DNA of 64,000 bases from Euborellia annulipes. Lineage: Eukaryota; Arthropoda; Insecta; Dermaptera; Anisolabididae. The stretch is taken from assembly GCA_023213315.1 (NCBI GenBank), contig JAKCPI010031630.1, positions 1 to 64,000 on the forward strand. Direction: 5' to 3'. The notes under the pieces are model-generated. The model did no database searches. It saw nothing but the letters and a program-made list of their open reading frames with translations, and was not told the DNA's origin. Each line of letters opens with the position of its first letter. Positions within the stretch are counted from its first letter, which is position 1. A program made the position numbers and the translations under genes. Below are positions 42,871 to 55,009 of the stretch, piece by piece.

Positions 42871-43597
42871 AATAGTCGACAAAAATGAACTTTTTTTTTT
42901 TATTTTACAAGAATAAAGATAGAATTATTTTTCATGCTGAATTCAAATATCATTTCAGTTTTGCCCCATCAGGCACAGTTTTAGAGATATAGAGAAAAAT
43001 CGATTTTAATAGAAAATGTGCTCTAAAACGGCTTTTATTTAGAATGTTCAAATTATTTTTAATGGGACACCCCGTCAAATTATGCAGATAGTTAGAATAC
43101 ATATAAATTTTAAGTTTCATCCCAATCAGATTTCATTTAGACGTGCCGCAAACGGCGCAAAGTTTAGAAAAATCGAAATTTTCAAGATTTTTTTTGCTTT
43201 GGACACCCCTAATACAATTTTAGATATCCCTGAATGCAAAAAACATATATTTACGATATTCTATAATATTTTTTTTCAAACTTGCTTCTCACATATTATA
43301 TTTAAAGAATTTCTTTTATGTTTTTATTTTTTCAAACGACCCATGAAGAGATAATTAATATTTTCATTTGACACGTCGCTAGAGTGGAAATACAGGTCTA
43401 TTTTACAATTTCCATTTTAATCCACAAATCCAATTCATTTCACCATGAATATTAAATATTAATTGAAAATAAACAAAAATTCTTATTGGCACAGCGGAAT
43501 TCATTTATGTGTTAAAACTTGACTTTAAGGCAATGATTTTTTATTAGTATTAAGGATTTAACACAAAAGACTATTTAATAAATATATAATAATTCAC

Positions 43598-43990
43598 TTT
43601 TTACTTTTTTTTTTACTACTATACTTATTTAGAGCAAAAAAAAATTCGATGTCGAGATTTTGATTAAAGTTCTGAGTACAAAAAAGTGGGAATCTCTGTC
43701 TACGTGAACAAAATATCTTAAAAATTGCCTGCGAAGTTCAAATTTGTACTTAAGTTAGGTACAGTGAGGGACAATATTAAATCCCACCCATCCGTTTTCT
43801 ACTTGTGATTATTTCATTGTTTTTTTAAAAAATATTATATATTTTTTAATGGAAACTCTCATGGTTCAAACCTAGAAAATTTCCAATAGAGATTTTCATT
43901 TTATTTTATAAAATCAATGAAATAATCACTAGTAGGAAACGGATGGGTGGGACTTAATATTGACCCTCACTGTACTCCCTTACCCAGATA
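43598..43990 (-). repeat. R repeat fragment, split by a MITE
   Basis: Minus-strand 3' part of R (TTCGATGTCGAGATTTTGAT ... TACTTAAGTTAGG), interrupted by 43762-43972. Confidence 0.65.
43762..43972. mobile_element. Tc1/mariner-like MITE with long ends, 211 bp
   Basis: TA duplications at 43760-43761 and 43973-43974. Inverted ends of about 58 bp begin CAGTGAGGGACAATATTAA. Confidence 0.85.
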
Positions 43991-44029
43991 GCATAGTGTT
44001 ATGTACGAAAAAGACAGTTCGTCTTATGT

Positions 44030-44195
44030 ACGTACATAAGACTTTTCAATGGGAATAATACTGACGTTTCCTTCCTCAGGGGGATAAGAATATACTTGGA
44101 TAATTTTTTGCCATAGGATGGATTTGAACTCGAGGTGTCTTCAATTCAGAATTAAAAGATTAAATTCTTTATCCCCTCATCTAATCATCTCCGAC
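44030..44195 (-). repeat. SINE family 2, minus-strand copy
   Basis: The minus strand has an A-box-like TGATTAGATGAGGGGATAAA, a B box GAGTTCAAATCC, then ATGGCA and the family body ending ATTCCCATTG. It matches 11606-11790. Confidence 0.7.
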
Positions 44196-44247
44196 ATCAA
44201 TCAGAACGAAATTATTACCGTAACAAAAACGTCAAAAAACACAAGTA

Positions 44248-44447
44248 CACTCACTGGTCGAAAAAATGGACTTCAATTGAATTAAAAATCGAACCCTGTC
44301 CACGAGAAGCTAATGTATCCTCTCTGAGCATCGGGTCACGGGTCCTAACCTTATTATATATTATTAAAAAAAAATATATTTCTAGAATCTGATATCTTTC
44401 TTTATACTTGTAAAAGAACAAGAAGTCCTTTTTTCGTCCAGTGAGTG
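44248..44447. mobile_element. Tc1-like MITE, 200 bp
   Basis: TA at 44246-44247 and 44448-44449. Ends are CACTCACTGGTCGAAAAAA and its complement. Complementarity continues about 13 bases outside each TA (AAAAAACACAAG / CTTGTGTTTTTT), so the target itself was palindromic or the true ends lie further out. Confidence 0.75.
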
Positions 44448-45603
44448 TACTTGTGTTTTTTCTTTGCTCACGTTTTTGTTCATAATTTCCTTAATAATTA
44501 ACAAATTTTTACGAATGAATGATTTTTAGAAAGCCAAAGAACTATAGAATATCGTAAATATGTTTTTTGCATTCAGGGATATCTAAATTTGTATTAGGGG
44601 TGACCAAAGCAAAAAAAATCTTTAAAATTTCGATTATTCTAAACTTTTAGTCGTTTGGGGCACGTCTAAATGACCTCCGATTGGGATGAAACTTAAAATT
44701 TATATGTATTATAAAATCTGCATATTTCTACGGGGTGTCGCGTTAAAAATAATTTGAACATTCTAAATAAAAGCCGTTTTAGAGCACATTTTCTATTAAA
44801 TTCTATTTTTCTCTATATCCCTAAAACTATGCCTGATGGGACAAAACTGAAATGATGCATGAAAAATACTTCTATCTTTATTCTTGTGAAATAAAAAAAA
44901 AAAGTTCATTTTTGTCGACTAGTGTTATTTGTATATACCTTTTGAAAAGTATTTCCTTATCCCTATGATTGATTCTGATTTAGGCCTACTATTGTAATCG
45001 ATATAAAAAATAAATCAGATGTGTGGTCAGTCACTCCAATTTTTTTTTCTTTCAGTTCTATATTATTTGGAATAGATCAATAATCAAGTTCTTGATTAAT
45101 CACAACAATTGACATGTCTAAAGCGAAACTGGTAATCCATTTCCTCAATATTTATCTAGACTCTTCGTTTCCTATCCATTTCGAATGCCCTGTAAAATGA
45201 TCCGATTAAGGTTGCTAGGCAACCGAGTGAATTTCGAAAAACCTCTTAAGATGCGTTTTAATGTCTGCTGGGTCAGACCACTTTTTTTTTTTTTTAAACT
45301 AAATGATGAGACAACATAAAAAATTCGCCGTTTTGATATCGAGAACATTTATCTATCAAAAGCTATTCAAAAACTTGGTGTAATAAAATTTTAAATGTTA
45401 TTAAAAGCCGCAAACAGTTAACCTGATATTGGATAGATAAACGTGTAAAAAAAGATTGGAATATTTATGACGTCCTGTGCGGGAGTTTTATTAAATTCAC
45501 CTTATATTGATATAAGATTATTATAAAACAAAAGAATTGAAGCTTGAATGCTACGAGATTATTTGTGGCTAATGAATAGACGAAATGCCTATTAAATTTT
45601 CAA

Positions 45604-46107
45604 GATGTAAAATTTATAAGTATGGGAAAATATTTATATTTTGTTACCATGGCAACCTTTTCTCTTATCTTTCCTATGGAGTACAAGAGTAAAGTGGTCT
45701 TCAGAAAATTTCAATCACAAAATAAAAATATACATTTGAAAGAGCATCTAAAAAATAATTGATTTTTGAATTTTAATTAAAATCGTTGGAGCAAATTTTG
45801 AAAAAATAGAAAAAAAAAACTGAAAAAGTACATCAGTAAAGTACTAGTACTCTTTGGCCGATTTTGATTAAAAGCTTATTTTCACGATCCATGAGGGTAC
45901 AAAACTGAAATATAAAATTTCAACCTCCTAGCTCAATTCCTTCATGCTTAAAATTGAACACAGACAGACAGACCATGTCGCGAAAAGCACTTTTATGGAT
46001 TCAGGGGACCTCAAAACGTGTATATCCATCAAAATCTCGACATCGAATTTTTGACATGAATCCAATACTTTCTCTATATATTATGTAGAGGTAAGAGAAA
46101 GTAAAAA
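45604..46107 (+). repeat. R repeat, lacking the 5' hairpin
   Basis: Starts at GATGTAAAATTTATAAGTAT and runs to the 3' end GGTAAGAGAAAGTAAAAA. As after 38848-39505, it is followed by ATGATATAGCCTTTCTTTAT, which may belong to the repeat. Confidence 0.8.
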
Positions 46108-47720
46108 TGATATAGCCTTTCTTTATTTGGTCCTATATAGGCCTATATATAGATAAGAGAAAGTAAAAACTTTCTCTGCATCCCCACTTAATTGATATAG
46201 GTTGGAATTTCCTCTTCTCAAAGATGTTTATAATTTATTTAATTTCCTCCTTTGTGTTTTGTTTGTCTATGAAACTTTAATCGCCTTGAGGCCTGAGAGA
46301 TCATTAGACCATTCTAATCGGATCTTAGAAGAGAGAGAGAGAGAAGTTAATTAATGCCCTTGTGGTTGTCAACACCGTTGATCAAATTCACTAGAGATGT
46401 GATGGATGGATGCGAATCATTTCCCAGCCGAAAAGCATTAATAGGCCCACTAAATCAAAGGCCCGTTATCACCTGTTGCTCTCATATCGTTCCCAGAATT
46501 CTTCATTAATAAATTAAAAACAAGCTCGGCCATTAAAATTTCCTAATTTACACGTGCACTATTTTGTGTAGTCGTTAAAATGAGGAAATATTATGAATTT
46601 ATCTCTTCGATGAATTTCAGAAATTAGTTCTCCTGAACGGTAGGCACTCCAAATTATCAACCCACTTACATGGACAAATTAATGAATACAAAATTGGTTA
46701 AATAGAAAAACACTTGTTGATATAGGAAAATTTAAAAATTGAATTAAAACACTTGGTTATAAGCGTGAATGCCGAGATAGTCCAAGTATTTATACCAATA
46801 AACAAATTTAAACATATCACGAAGTGTTTTTCTAATTATTTAAATTTATATTGATTAATTATTTATCAAGCATCAGCTTTTACGAACTTAAATTTGTACA
46901 ATTATTATTCTTTTAATTAAACATGGTCATTTATTCAAGTCTATTTCCTTCTTTTGTGTAAATTTTAATAGATTCTTAAACATTCTGAGAATTTCAAAGC
47001 CAATGACAAGGGCAAAGAGTAAATTTAATAAAGAACCGTACGCTGGCGCCATCCTGGCGGTCATTCGGATGAACTAATTAACCTTTATTCTAAATTCTAT
47101 TTACACGTATAATATACTTGTATTTTTATAATAAATGGTCCAGATAATAAATAATTTTAATTTTACTCACTATTTAATGAGAAGAGATGAAATGAAGGGG
47201 CTGTCTTGATATGCACACAATCACAAACACTGACTCAATGTTAACACTACACAATCTCAAAGACAACTAATAAAGGAGATGTCGACCAGACTGAAATACC
47301 GCTTGTTGAGTGACGTAACAATTTTCTCGGCTTCTGATTGGTCAAAGCCTTTCTTGTTGTAGCTTAACCCGCCAAGCCAATATTATTCATTAATAATTCT
47401 TTTTTATTTAAATTAAAATATATAACTATTAAAAGAAAAAAATAAATAAATTTTCAATTCAAAAATAAATAATTCATTTTTTAATTGAATATAAAAAACA
47501 CTTTTTTTATTTGAATATACGTATATGATTATTTCTCTTGACAAACTCTGATGACATCTCGTTAATTATTTCAATAACCTGTTTCTAAACAATCGAGACC
47601 GGTTTGGAGAATGACGTCATCCATTGTTTCTCAGAGTAAATAAAAATAAATATATTTTTTTATATTCCACAAATAAATAAAGCATTAAAATAATTTTTAG
47701 TAGACTATATTGGTAAGTTG
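46108..47720. other. unassigned sequence with a possible minus-strand first exon
   Basis: No supported gene. At 47177-47294 the minus strand has an initiator-like TCAGTCTGG, 118 bases of mixed composition without a long frame, then donor AAATA/GTGAGTAAA; this could be a non-coding first exon. GC-richer patches also lie at 46320-46520 and 47035-47075. A (GA)n run is at 46330-46348. Confidence 0.35.
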
Positions 47721-48086
47721 AAAAATCTGGTGTGACTGTCGCCGAGGACATAACTTTCTCTTACTTTCAGTAATCGAAAGTTTTGTTCTGTGCTTTTCAC
47801 ACCAGATTTTTCGTGTCGACATATATTTAGTTTCCGCCGATATATTACAATTCAAAATATATAATTTCTCCTATCTTTTCTATGAAGTACAATAGTAAAG
47901 TGGTTTTAAGAAGATTTCAACGGCAAAATGAGAATATACATTTTAAAGAGCCTCTAAAAAATAATTGATTTTTGAATTTTAATCAATTTTGAGAAAAAGA
48001 ACTGTAAAAGTACATCAGCAAAGTACTAGTACTCTTTGGCCGATTTTGATTAAAAGCTTATTTTCACGCCCTAGGGGGGTGCCTAA
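47721..48086 (+). repeat. R repeat, 5' part
   Basis: 5' hairpin (CTGGTGTGAC ... CACACCAG) and body up to CCTAGGGGGGTGCCTAA, where the duplicated block copy B begins. Confidence 0.8.
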
Positions 48087-49065
48087 CAGCGGCGTAACTA
48101 GCCTTTGAAGAAGGGGGGGCAAAGTTCAACTGGGGTGCCGTTTTCTGTTCGAGCTTTTTTTTTTAAGTAGGCTATACGAATGTCATTTGAACTTTTTTTT
48201 TTTAGTATTTGAATCTCGTTTGAGCATTTTTTTGTAAATTTTCTTCGGATTTTTGATAAAAAATGAATTTATTATGAAATTTCAAAAAAAAAAGCCGGGG
48301 ATTTCGGGGAAAAAAAAACCCGGAAAGCCGGGTGCGCTAGGCGCCTATGTCGGTATCGAGGGGCGCCAAAGGCTTGATGAGCCTGGGGCGGGGGGGGGGG
48401 GGGCGAGACCCCCCCTTCGCTTCCACCTGGGTACGCTACTGATTGCACAGCATTTTCACAGTTAAAGTAAATAAGTAATTCATAGACACTTTGTTTCTTT
48501 CGTCTCGCCATCACAAAAAAAAAACTCTCAGCGAATGCTGATGTGCCAGAAATATACATTAAAAATGAGATTACTTTATACAAGTTTGAAAAATTATCAT
48601 CCGTCTTATTAAATACTTGGTGCCATTTTTGTCCCGTTTTACGCAAAAATCCTTACGACTAAACTTTTTTGAATCCCAGAAAAATCTAGTCATGCGAAAT
48701 AAAGTATTTTGGCGTAATATATTGTTGTTGTTCAGGGGCCCACATCTTGTGGGTACGTGGATGGCGACCACGAGCTTCCATAGCTGGGACTGGCAGTACT
48801 TCTGTGCTTTACATGTCAGTCTCTTTCCTTCTATATTTTCAACAAGCGTCAGACCGTGCGACGGGTCGGCCTGTTCTATTCCATTCCCGGTCGCAAAATT
48901 CCCCATTCCCTCCGCCGACCCCGCACCACGGGTATAATCAGGCGAGGAAAGAAGAAGAAGAAAGCGTATTTTATTGTTCTCGTAAAGTATAGAGTATAAT
49001 TACCCAAATTGACGTACAATACTTTATTATAAAGTACGGATGGCAACTCTAGACCCAAATCGGGA
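48087..49065. repeat. duplicated ~1-kb block, copy B, with a retroposed insertion
   Basis: A hAT-like MITE (CAGCGGCGTAACTAGCC ... GGTACGCTACTG, 48087-48441, with 14 G near the end) is followed by the sequence shared with 40576-41330. The insertion 48717-48963 is present only here. Confidence 0.8.
48717..48963 (+). mobile_element. retroposed insertion (truncated LINE or SINE), 247 bp
   Basis: The empty site in copy A (TTTTGGCGTATTTTATTG) shows a 5-bp GCGTA duplication (48712-48716, 48964-48968). The insert is GC-richer than its surroundings and ends in (GAA)n, like the tail of a retroposon. Open frames within it are short and unconvincing. Confidence 0.65.
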
Positions 49066-49830
49066 ACTTGGAGTTGAGAACTCTATAGTACTAAATTCGT
49101 CGTAGTATTCAGGTGAATTAATATATAAAAATATTTTATTCTTTTGCCGGTGTTCATAAAAAGTTAACATCCTTTAAATTAAAATCGAATTTTTCTTTCA
49201 CTCCATAATAGTTTCCAAAAGAGATAAAAATGACAAGTTCATTTTTTTTCTTCTTTATTATTTTTATGTATTTATTATATTTCTTGAAAGAGAGCTCCTG
49301 CCTACACAGGGGATGAATGTCTCGTCGGCTCTTGTGTTAAACAAGGCGGCCATTATTGACTCTTGTCAAAGGACGAAGCGAACGCTATCGAAGATGAAGG
49401 GATGAAGTTGGAATCGAAAGAAAAAAAAAAAAATTAAAAAGAAAAGAGAGAGAAAATGATTTATATCAGATGGAGTTATTGAACAAGAAGGAAATTATTT
49501 TTATAAATACGATTAAATAAAAAATAAGTCGTAAATCATTAGCGAATTGATTTATATTAAATCCTCAGGTTGTAATTTTCTCCTTGAAGAAAATGGCAAA
49601 GACACGTTATTGTATAAAACTTTCTTGGAAGCATAAAAATATTTGATTTATCCAACGACCCAGGAATACAAATTTTTCGAAATTATCTGCTATGGCCACT
49701 TGATCTCAGAGCCGGCCAGCTCTAGGGGAGTCAAAACCCTGCTGCCAAGTTCTTATTGGGTTTACCCCTTCCCCCTCTAGCTACGCCCCTGGTGTCGACC
49801 AAAATTAATGCCAAAATGGCTTTTATTATT
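49066..49830. other. non-genic stretch with one possible terminal exon
   Basis: A GC-richer patch at 49289-49360 follows TTTCTTGAAAG and reads RAPAYTGDECLVGSCVKQGG then HY and a stop on the plus strand. It could be the last exon of a small secreted protein, but I see no upstream exon. The rest is AT-rich. Confidence 0.25.
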
Positions 49831-49835
49831 TTTTA

Positions 49836-51408
49836 TTTGAAGGCGGTATATAGCTGAGTGTTGATAATCAAATAGGAAGAATGAATGAACAAGCAGCTAG
49901 TTATATTTCAATTTATTGACAAACCAGGGCCGACGTTTCGGTAACATATGGGACCATCTTCAGGGCTACAAAGTATGAAAAGAACTAATCTTCAAATTAA
50001 TTATTTACTAGTCTACACTAAAAAACTGTTTAATATGAAAAGAACATTTAACAGATACAATCAATTACATATTACTTTTCTTAGCTTATATGAAATATAT
50101 AGGAGAGAAAGTATTGGATCATGTCAAAATTCGATGTCGAGATTTTGATGGATATACATGTTTTGAGGTCCCCTGAGTCAAAAAGTGGGTCCCGCAAATT
50201 GGTTGTGGTGTGTGTGTGTGTGTGTGTGGTGTGTGGTGTGTGGTGTGTGGGTGTGTGGACAGATTTTAGCATGAAGGAATTGAGCTACCGGATTGAAATT
50301 TTATATTTAACTTAGGTACCTTCCCACACGCTCAAAATAAGCTTTTGAACAAAATCGGCCAAAAAGTACTAGTACTTTACTGATGTACTTTTTCAGTTTT
50401 TTTCGATTTTCTCAAAATTCCCTCCAAGGATTTTTTTAAAATTCAAAAATCAATTATTTTTTAGATGCTCTTTAAAATGTATATTCTCATTTTGCGTTGA
50501 AATCTTCTGAAGCACACTTTACTCTTGTTCTTCATAGGAAAGATAGAAATGGTTGATGTAACGGAATTTAAATCTTTTTCTTTTTATTAGATTAAAATCA
50601 ATTATTATTTAAATTCCCATTTTTTTTAAATTTATTTGTGTCTTTAATTGTTTCAAAGAAAACATATATGCTCTCTCTCTCTCTCTCACTTGCAAACATC
50701 TTATCTTCGATAGAAACAATGTTAATTTCTATAGGGATTTGTATGTTAATTTCGATTCAAAAGGGGGTCCTTTAGAATTTTTAGGATTTAAAATTTTTTT
50801 CCAATTCTTATGAAATTTTGTATTTATTTAGATTCTATATTGTGTATAAAATGTCCAAATATGAGATTAAAATTTTGAAAAATAACATAGTTTATTTAAG
50901 AGTCAACATTTAAAATGAAGTTTGAAATAAGGTGTATCGGAAACTAAATATATCTCGAAAAAAATCTGGTGTGAACAGTGCAACTTTTTACCGAAGGGTA
51001 AGAGAAAGTGTGTGGTGAAAAGATTTTTTTTTTTTTTACGTAGCTTAATCATGATAATGCCTCAAATTATATTATTATCATACCATGGACAGAGAGTGAA
51101 TGACATTTTTTTTTTATAATATTATTATTTCTGTTAAAATGAATTGAATTATTATTTGTATCAAAATAGGAATGTCTGTTTTAAATATTCCTTTCTTTTC
51201 TTTATTAAGATAACAGTATTTATCTATAATTTATATAATAACAAATAGAAAAAAAAAATTTATGTAATTGATTGTATCTATCTGTTAAATGTTCTTTTCA
51301 TCATTTGCAGCCCTGAAGATGGTCCCATATGTGACCGAAACGTCGGCCCTGGTTTATTAATAAAATGAAATATAACTAGCTGCTAGCTCATTCATTCTTC
51401 CCATTTGA
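49836..51408. mobile_element. inverted-repeat element, provisional Penelope-like family 4, with an R insertion
   Basis: 13-bp duplication TTATTATTTTTTA (49823-49835 and 51409-51421). The tail is on the left (GGTATATAGCTGAGTGTTGA). Arms 49865-50070 and about 51260-51408 are inverted copies with the GATGGTCCCATATGTGACC / GAAACGTCGG stem-loop. An R copy fills most of the centre. Confidence 0.8.
50095..51022 (-). repeat. R repeat inside the inverted-repeat element
   Basis: Minus-strand R from GAGAGAAAGTATTGGATCAT through AAAAAGTACTAGTACTTTAC to AATCTGGTGTGAACAGTG. A GT microsatellite (50205-50260) replaces part of the 3' region. A foreign AT-rich segment lies at about 50570-50930. Confidence 0.75.
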
Positions 51409-51792
51409 TTATTATTTTTTAAATTTTCCGAAAAAATCATTAGTAAAAAATTGTAAAAATAACCCTAGAGTCGATCATCATGTATATTGTTGAATATTCT
51501 AATTAGAAAATGATAAAATTAAAAAGAAATATGAAGCTTTGGAAGGAGGGGGAGTGAGATGGAAGGTGCTCTGACCTCCCCAAAAGCTCTGAATAAATAA
51601 ATAAAAATATAGAAATTAATGAGCTACACACTTTTCAAATCTTAAAATTGAATGACATATCGTTACAAGCGTAATAGAAAGTTTTATTTTTTGGAAAATT
51701 TAATTTGCGTCCCATGATGCATATGCCTATTGAACATTAAAAGCATAAATGATTTAAAAAAATTTGCAATTATTTCGATTAAATTCAAAAAG

Positions 51793-52612
51793 TGAAAATC
51801 TGGTGTGACTGGTCACACAGCACACAACTTTCTCTTACCCTTCAGCAAGAGAAAGTTGTGTGCTGTGCTTGTCACACCAGATTTTTTGTGTCGACATATA
51901 TTTAGTTTTTCACCGATAGAATACAGGATGTAAAATTTTTTTTTTTTTTTTTTTTTTAACATTCACTTTTTTCATTCCCTCACACTCACACACACATTCA
52001 CACTGTTGGACTAGGTTTAAGACTGAGATAACGTATTGATAAATATACATATAGGGGTAGGATTTAAGTATTTGGTATCAATTGGAAATAAAATCATGAG
52101 GGGGTAAATGGATAGAGGTAGTAAAGAGCGATGTAAAATTTATAAACATAGAAAAATATTTATATTTTGTTACCATGGCAACCATTTCTCCTATCTTTTC
52201 TATGGAGTACAAGAGTAAAGTGGTCTTCAGAAGATTTCAATGGCAAAATGAGAATATACATTTTAAAGAGCATCTAAAAAAATAATTGATTTTTGAATTT
52301 TAATCAAAATCGTTGGAGCGAATTTAGAGAAAATCGAAAAAAAAAACTGAAAAAGTGCATCAGTAAAGTTGAAATTTTATATTTAAGTTAGGCACCCCGC
52401 CTAACTTAAATATAAAATTTCAACCTCCTAGCTCTTTTCAATCTTGAGATATTTTGTTCACAGACACACACACAGGCAGACAGACCATATAGAGAAAACC
52501 ACTTTTTAGGATTCAGGGGACCTGAAAACGTGTTTATCCGTCAAAATCTCGACATCGAATTTTTTACTTGAATCCAATACTTTCTCTCTCTATATATTAA
52601 TATATATAGAGG
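51793..52612 (+). repeat. R repeat, best full-length copy
   Basis: About 820 bases. The 5' hairpin has arms CTGGTGTGAC/GTCACACCAG plus CAGCACACAACTTTCTCTTA with its complement. The body includes ATATTTATATTTTGTTACCATG and GAAAAAGTGCATCAGTAAAG. The 3' end is a CT/AT hairpin, split by the MITE 52613-52882 from its last bases GTAAGAGAAAGTAAAAA. Confidence 0.85.
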
Positions 52613-52882
52613 CAAGGGGGGATATAAGGAGGGTGGTAAAGGGGGTAATTACCCCCCCCCCCGAGATTCGAAAAAAATATCTTTTTTTCGCAAAAAAATT
52701 TATTTTTAATGTAAAATTTTTAAAATTAATACTTAAAAATTTGATGTGTATTTATATTCTGGCAAACAAGTACAGAATGCGCTTTTAAATTACCGAAATT
52801 AAAGAAAAATAGTGTGCTGTGCGACGAGTCACACCAGATTCCCCCCCCCCCCCCCCGAGAAACACCTCTGGATCCGCCCTTG
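52613..52882. mobile_element. hAT MITE, CAAGGGCGGATCC family
   Basis: 270 bp with an exact 8-bp duplication TATAGAGG (52605-52612, 52883-52890). It contains G/C runs and an internal R-like piece (GTGTGCTGTGCGACGAGTC). Confidence 0.9.
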
Positions 52883-53384
52883 TATAGAGGTAAGAGAAAG
52901 TAAAAAGATAGGCATATTCAATATTTATTTTCCTTTGTGAAAATCTCTCTTTAATGGTTTATTAAATATAATTCACTGACTTTTTCCATTTTATTTATTA
53001 ATAGAATTAATCTTTAGCTTTTCAATTCAGTAGATTTCTTAATCAGAATGAAAATATCAATTCTAATTCAAAAAGGGATGATATTTTTATCTCTCTTTTA
53101 CGACGAGATCCCTTTTTCTCTCTCTTTTATATATTTATTTTTGCAGTAATAAACCAGGTAGAGTATTTGAAAAGGAAAATGATTTATGAACATAATTCGT
53201 TCCTTAATCAGGAAAATAATATTTTTCAAACAAAAATTATTAAATAAATAAATATAATCACCATAAAGGAGAAAATACTTTACATAAATCTTTTGGAATG
53301 AGTCAAAGTGAAATAAAATTCTGCTTGTTTACCCTAAATACTTTCTTTTTTTTTACTTTCTCTTGCCTGTATATATGTTAATAT

Positions 53385-54105
53385 ATATAGAGAGAAAGTA
53401 ATGGATTCATGTCAAAAATTCGATGTTGAGATTTGGATGGATAGAGGAATTGAGCTAGGAGGTTGAAATTTTATATTTAACTTAGGCACCCCCTGGGACG
53501 TGACACGAAGCTTTTGAACCAAATTAGCCAAAGAGTACTAGTACTTTACTGATGCGACTTTTTCAGTTTTTTTCGATTTTCTCAAAATTCGCTCCAACGA
53601 TTTTTTTTTAAATTCATAAATCAATTATTTTTTAGATGCTCATTAAAATGTATATTCTCATTTTGCCATTGAAATCTTCTGAAGTCCACTCTACTCTTGT
53701 ACTTCATAGGAAAGATAGGAGAAATGCTTGCCATGGTAATAAAATATAAATATTTACCTATGTTTATAAATTTTACATTTTAAATTCAAATGTATCGGAC
53801 TGTCGGAAACTAAATGGACCCTGTTACGCATTAGTGTGTCAAGCGCCAGCTACCGATTTTTGAGAAAATTAATTAACATTAAAGTTTTGTGTTTTCATTG
53901 GATTATATATAATTTTTTTTGTCAATTGTGCAAGTAACATTAAATATAAATTTTTTTAGGACATATTTCATAAAAAATACTATTAATTATAGCATTTGAA
54001 ACAATATTCCGTGCTTAACTCAATTTTTAATTTTTTTTTGGTGCTTGACACACTATTGCATAAAAATATGTGTAGTTGTGTGCTGTCACACCAGATTTTT
54101 TTTTG
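53385..54105 (-). repeat. R repeat, minus-strand copy split by a MITE
   Basis: Runs from AGAGAGAAAGTAATGGATTC through AAGAGTACTAGTACTTTACT and CTGTCGGAAACTAAAT. It resumes after the MITE with TTGTGTGCTGTCACACCAG. Confidence 0.8.
53827..54060. mobile_element. Tc1/mariner-like MITE in an R repeat, 234 bp
   Basis: TA at 53825-53826 and 54061-54062. 22-bp ends CGCATTAGTGTGTCAAGC and TGCAATAGTGTGTCAAGC match at 19 of 22 positions. Confidence 0.75.
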
Positions 54106-54781
54106 AGCTGAAGCTTTCAAATTTGTTAGTTCATGATTTTGGGTAAATCATATCTTCATGGCTGATCAAATTTATGTGTGGTTTTCGATACTAATATAAA
54201 ATATAATACAACTCTAAAGATTTTATGACTATAATTTAAAGAATTTTATGAAAGTGAGTTGATTAGAGTGATGCTAAATGTTAATGAGGCTGGTTGGAAC
54301 ATATCCAAGAGACAAGTGGAGACAGAGGAATGACATCATTCCACAAAATGGGGACAGACAGCGATTGGGGAGCCAAGTCACGAGGGGTTTGTGATTTCAT
54401 GTCAAAACAACTTTTTTTTTTAATAGACCTCTCCTTAAAATGTACATAAATAAACGATCAAGTTTTAGTAATTATTGCTTTTGCTTATATCTGGAGCAAC
54501 AACGAGTTATATAAGCTGATCCCAAATAATGTTCAACCTTTTGTGTTAAAAAATTTGTAGTGAATTCAAAGGGGCGCTCTCACTGTGGATTTTCTTGACA
54601 TTAAACATTTTATTTGGTGTCTGATCGTTATGGGACATATTTCTTTCGATTTGAAATGAAAAATAGATGTGAATCGATATGTCACATGACCCTATAACCG
54701 CAAAGAAGTCTCGAGACCTGATAGATGTTTGTGATGATGACGTAACACGTGCCGCGTCAAAATATACAACTGTCAAAATTC

Positions 54782-55006
54782 ACACACAAAAGTCACATTC
54801 ACACAGTCTTTTCGCCAACTCAGGCCATATAAGACTTTTACGATATCCGTTATTGATTAATATATATATTGGGGTCCAAGCATTCTTATTTAAGTCTTTT
54901 GCTATCCAAATGGCTTAAATAAAACCATCGGACTGCCTGGGGTCCGAACCCGCGACTTTTGGTAAACAAAGTTAGCACGCTAACCCCTACACCAAGCCCC
55001 GAGGGC
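54782..55006 (-). repeat. SINE family 1, minus-strand copy
   Basis: The minus-strand head GCCCTCGGGGCTTGGTGTAG, an A-box region GGGGTTAGCGTGCTAAC and B box GGGTTCGGACCCC are intact. Body and tail follow to a TGTG run. Confidence 0.9.
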
Positions 55007-55009
55007 AGT

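Larger units (their letters stand above)
42875..44926. mobile_element. 2-kb inverted-repeat element with ~410-bp arms
   Basis: Arms 42875-43290 and 44513-44926 are inverted copies about 85-90% alike by eye. Both ends read TAGTCGACAAAAATGAAC, flanked by TA. The 1.2-kb centre contains an R fragment, two Tc1-type MITEs and a SINE-2 copy. No transposase frame is present. The arms hold GTTTTAGAGATATAGAG and GGCTTTTATTTAGAATG blocks. Confidence 0.7.

Noticed and set aside
50081..50315. Thr/His and Val/Cys repeat frames
   Set aside because: They are translations of a GT microsatellite inside an R copy.
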